From: Gemmataceae bacterium | GTDB lineage: Bacteria > Planctomycetota > Planctomycetia > Gemmatales > Gemmataceae | DNA length: 7,445 nucleotides | Direction of reading: 5' to 3' | Assembly: GCA_025056835.1 (NCBI GenBank) | Contig: JANWVS010000086.1 | Span: 1-7,445, forward strand | Shown: piece after piece, positions 6,813 through 7,445 of the stretch | Position numbering within the stretch: position 1 is the first letter of the stretch | Layout of the letters: every line of letters begins with the position of its first letter | The notes under the pieces: model-generated | Seen by the model: only the letters and a program-made list of their open reading frames with translations | Databases searched by the model: none | Told to the model about the DNA's origin: nothing | Position numbers and translations under genes: made by a program

Positions 6813-7445
6813 TCAAGCGGCGGCACGGCGTCGGTACGCGGCCACGAAGGCCTCGTAGTCGGCCGGTGTATCGACCCCTCGCCCAGCGTGGTCCACCACG
6901 CCGACGGCAATCCTGTATCCCAACGCCAAGATGCGCAGTTGTTCGAGCTTTTCCAACTCTTCCAGGGGGGTCGGCGGCAATGTCGCCAGATGCAGCAAAA
7001 ACTCCCGGCGGTAGGCGTACAGCCCCAGGTGTTGGAGAAACAGCGGCGGTCGACGGCCGAAGTCAGGCTCGGCGTCGCGCACGAAAGGAATGGGACTGCG
7101 ACTAAAGTAAAGTGCTCGACCGCGTTGGTCCCGTACCAACTTCACGCAGTGGGGAGCACGCCATTGCTCCACCGACGGGATCGGCACAGCCAGCGTCGCC
7201 ACCGCGGCATCGCGGTCGGCAGCAAGCAAGTCAGTAAGTTCGTCGAGGATGGCCGGATCAAGCTCAGGTTCATCACCTTGAAGGTTGATGATCACGTCGG
7301 CGTCGAGATACGCCGCCACCTCGGCCACGCGGTCCGTGCCGCTGGGATGATCGGAACGAGTCAGTACCACCTGGCCACCAAAACTGCGCACGGCTTGGTA
7401 AATCCGTTCATCATCGGTGGCAACCATCACGGCATCGGCCCGACT
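6813..7445 (-). CDS. kdsB: CMP-Kdo synthetase (3-deoxy-manno-octulosonate cytidylyltransferase), N-terminus outside window
   Basis: The enzyme couples CTP and Kdo to give CMP-Kdo and diphosphate, the cytoplasmic activation step for adding Kdo to lipid A. The frame is open to the right edge; 210 residues are visible against a usual length of about 245-250, so roughly 40 are missing, including the N-terminal nucleotide-binding loop. Visible residues carry family motifs in order: VATDDERI (8-15), HPSGTDRVAE (33-42), NLQGDEPELD (54-63), RALYFSRSPIPFVRD (110-124), HLGLYAYR (139-146), LEELEKLEQLR (161-171) and GVDTPADYE (190-198). The Asp residues in QGDEP and GVDTP are the expected magnesium ligands. 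An internal GTG at 7430 and ATG at 7427 fall inside conserved sequence and are not the start. The gene implies an LPS-like, Kdo-bearing outer membrane. The pairing with the LRR gene downstream is probably positional only. Confidence 0.94.
   Translation of the reverse strand, partial: SRADAVMVATDDERIYQAVRSFGGQVVLTRSDHPSGTDRVAEVAAYLDADVIINLQGDEPELDPAILDELTDLLAADRDAAVATLAVPIPSVEQWRAPHCVKLVRDQRGRALYFSRSPIPFVRDAEPDFGRRPPLFLQHLGLYAYRREFLLHLATLPPTPLEELEKLEQLRILALGYRIAVGVVDHAGRGVDTPADYEAFVAAYRRRAAA

Noticed and set aside
6334..6816. A 160-codon minus-strand frame spanning the gap between kdsB and the LRR gene
   Set aside because: It runs out of frame through the conserved TIGR02996 domain, starts with TTG overlapping the kdsB stop, and has no recognisable protein features.

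Overview
The window is GC-rich and gene-dense and looks like a chromosomal segment from a planctomycete, probably a Gemmata- or Pirellula-like lineage. This rests on protein architecture rather than any marker gene: a secreted PPC/Ig-like repeat protein, a planctomycete-type cytochrome c (one CxxCH plus a later MPP motif) fused to WD40 repeats, a TIGR02996-type repeat-companion domain on a leucine-rich repeat protein, and a kdsB gene that implies a Kdo-containing outer envelope.

Left part, plus strand: the 3' end of a large envelope protein (PPC domains, then Ig-like domains) runs into a 76-base gap and then a complete secreted cytochrome c/WD40 protein. The two are probably co-transcribed. 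A good intrinsic terminator lies 58 bases after the second gene, followed by a non-coding stretch of about 235 bases with a plausible sigma-70-like promoter near its end.

Centre, plus strand: a secreted 676-residue protein with an N-terminal NHL/SMP-30-like propeller and a C-terminal PQQ-type glucose/sorbosone dehydrogenase propeller. It converges on the next gene with only 56 bases between the stop codons.

Right part, minus strand: a small cytoplasmic TIGR02996/LRR protein with its own candidate promoter and a 14-base perfect palindrome in its leader. Upstream of it is kdsB (CMP-Kdo synthetase), which is cut by the right edge of the window.

The three plus-strand products all appear to be exported. 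The cytochrome and the PQQ-type dehydrogenase could in principle be redox partners in the periplasm, but the terminator between them and the lack of any direct evidence make this speculative. I see no mobile element, CRISPR array, tRNA, rRNA or defence system, and no clearly novel multi-gene system. The most notable points are the double-propeller dehydrogenase, the three CAGCTG copies in the LRR gene leader, and a hairpin that covers the ribosome binding site of the cytochrome/WD40 gene.
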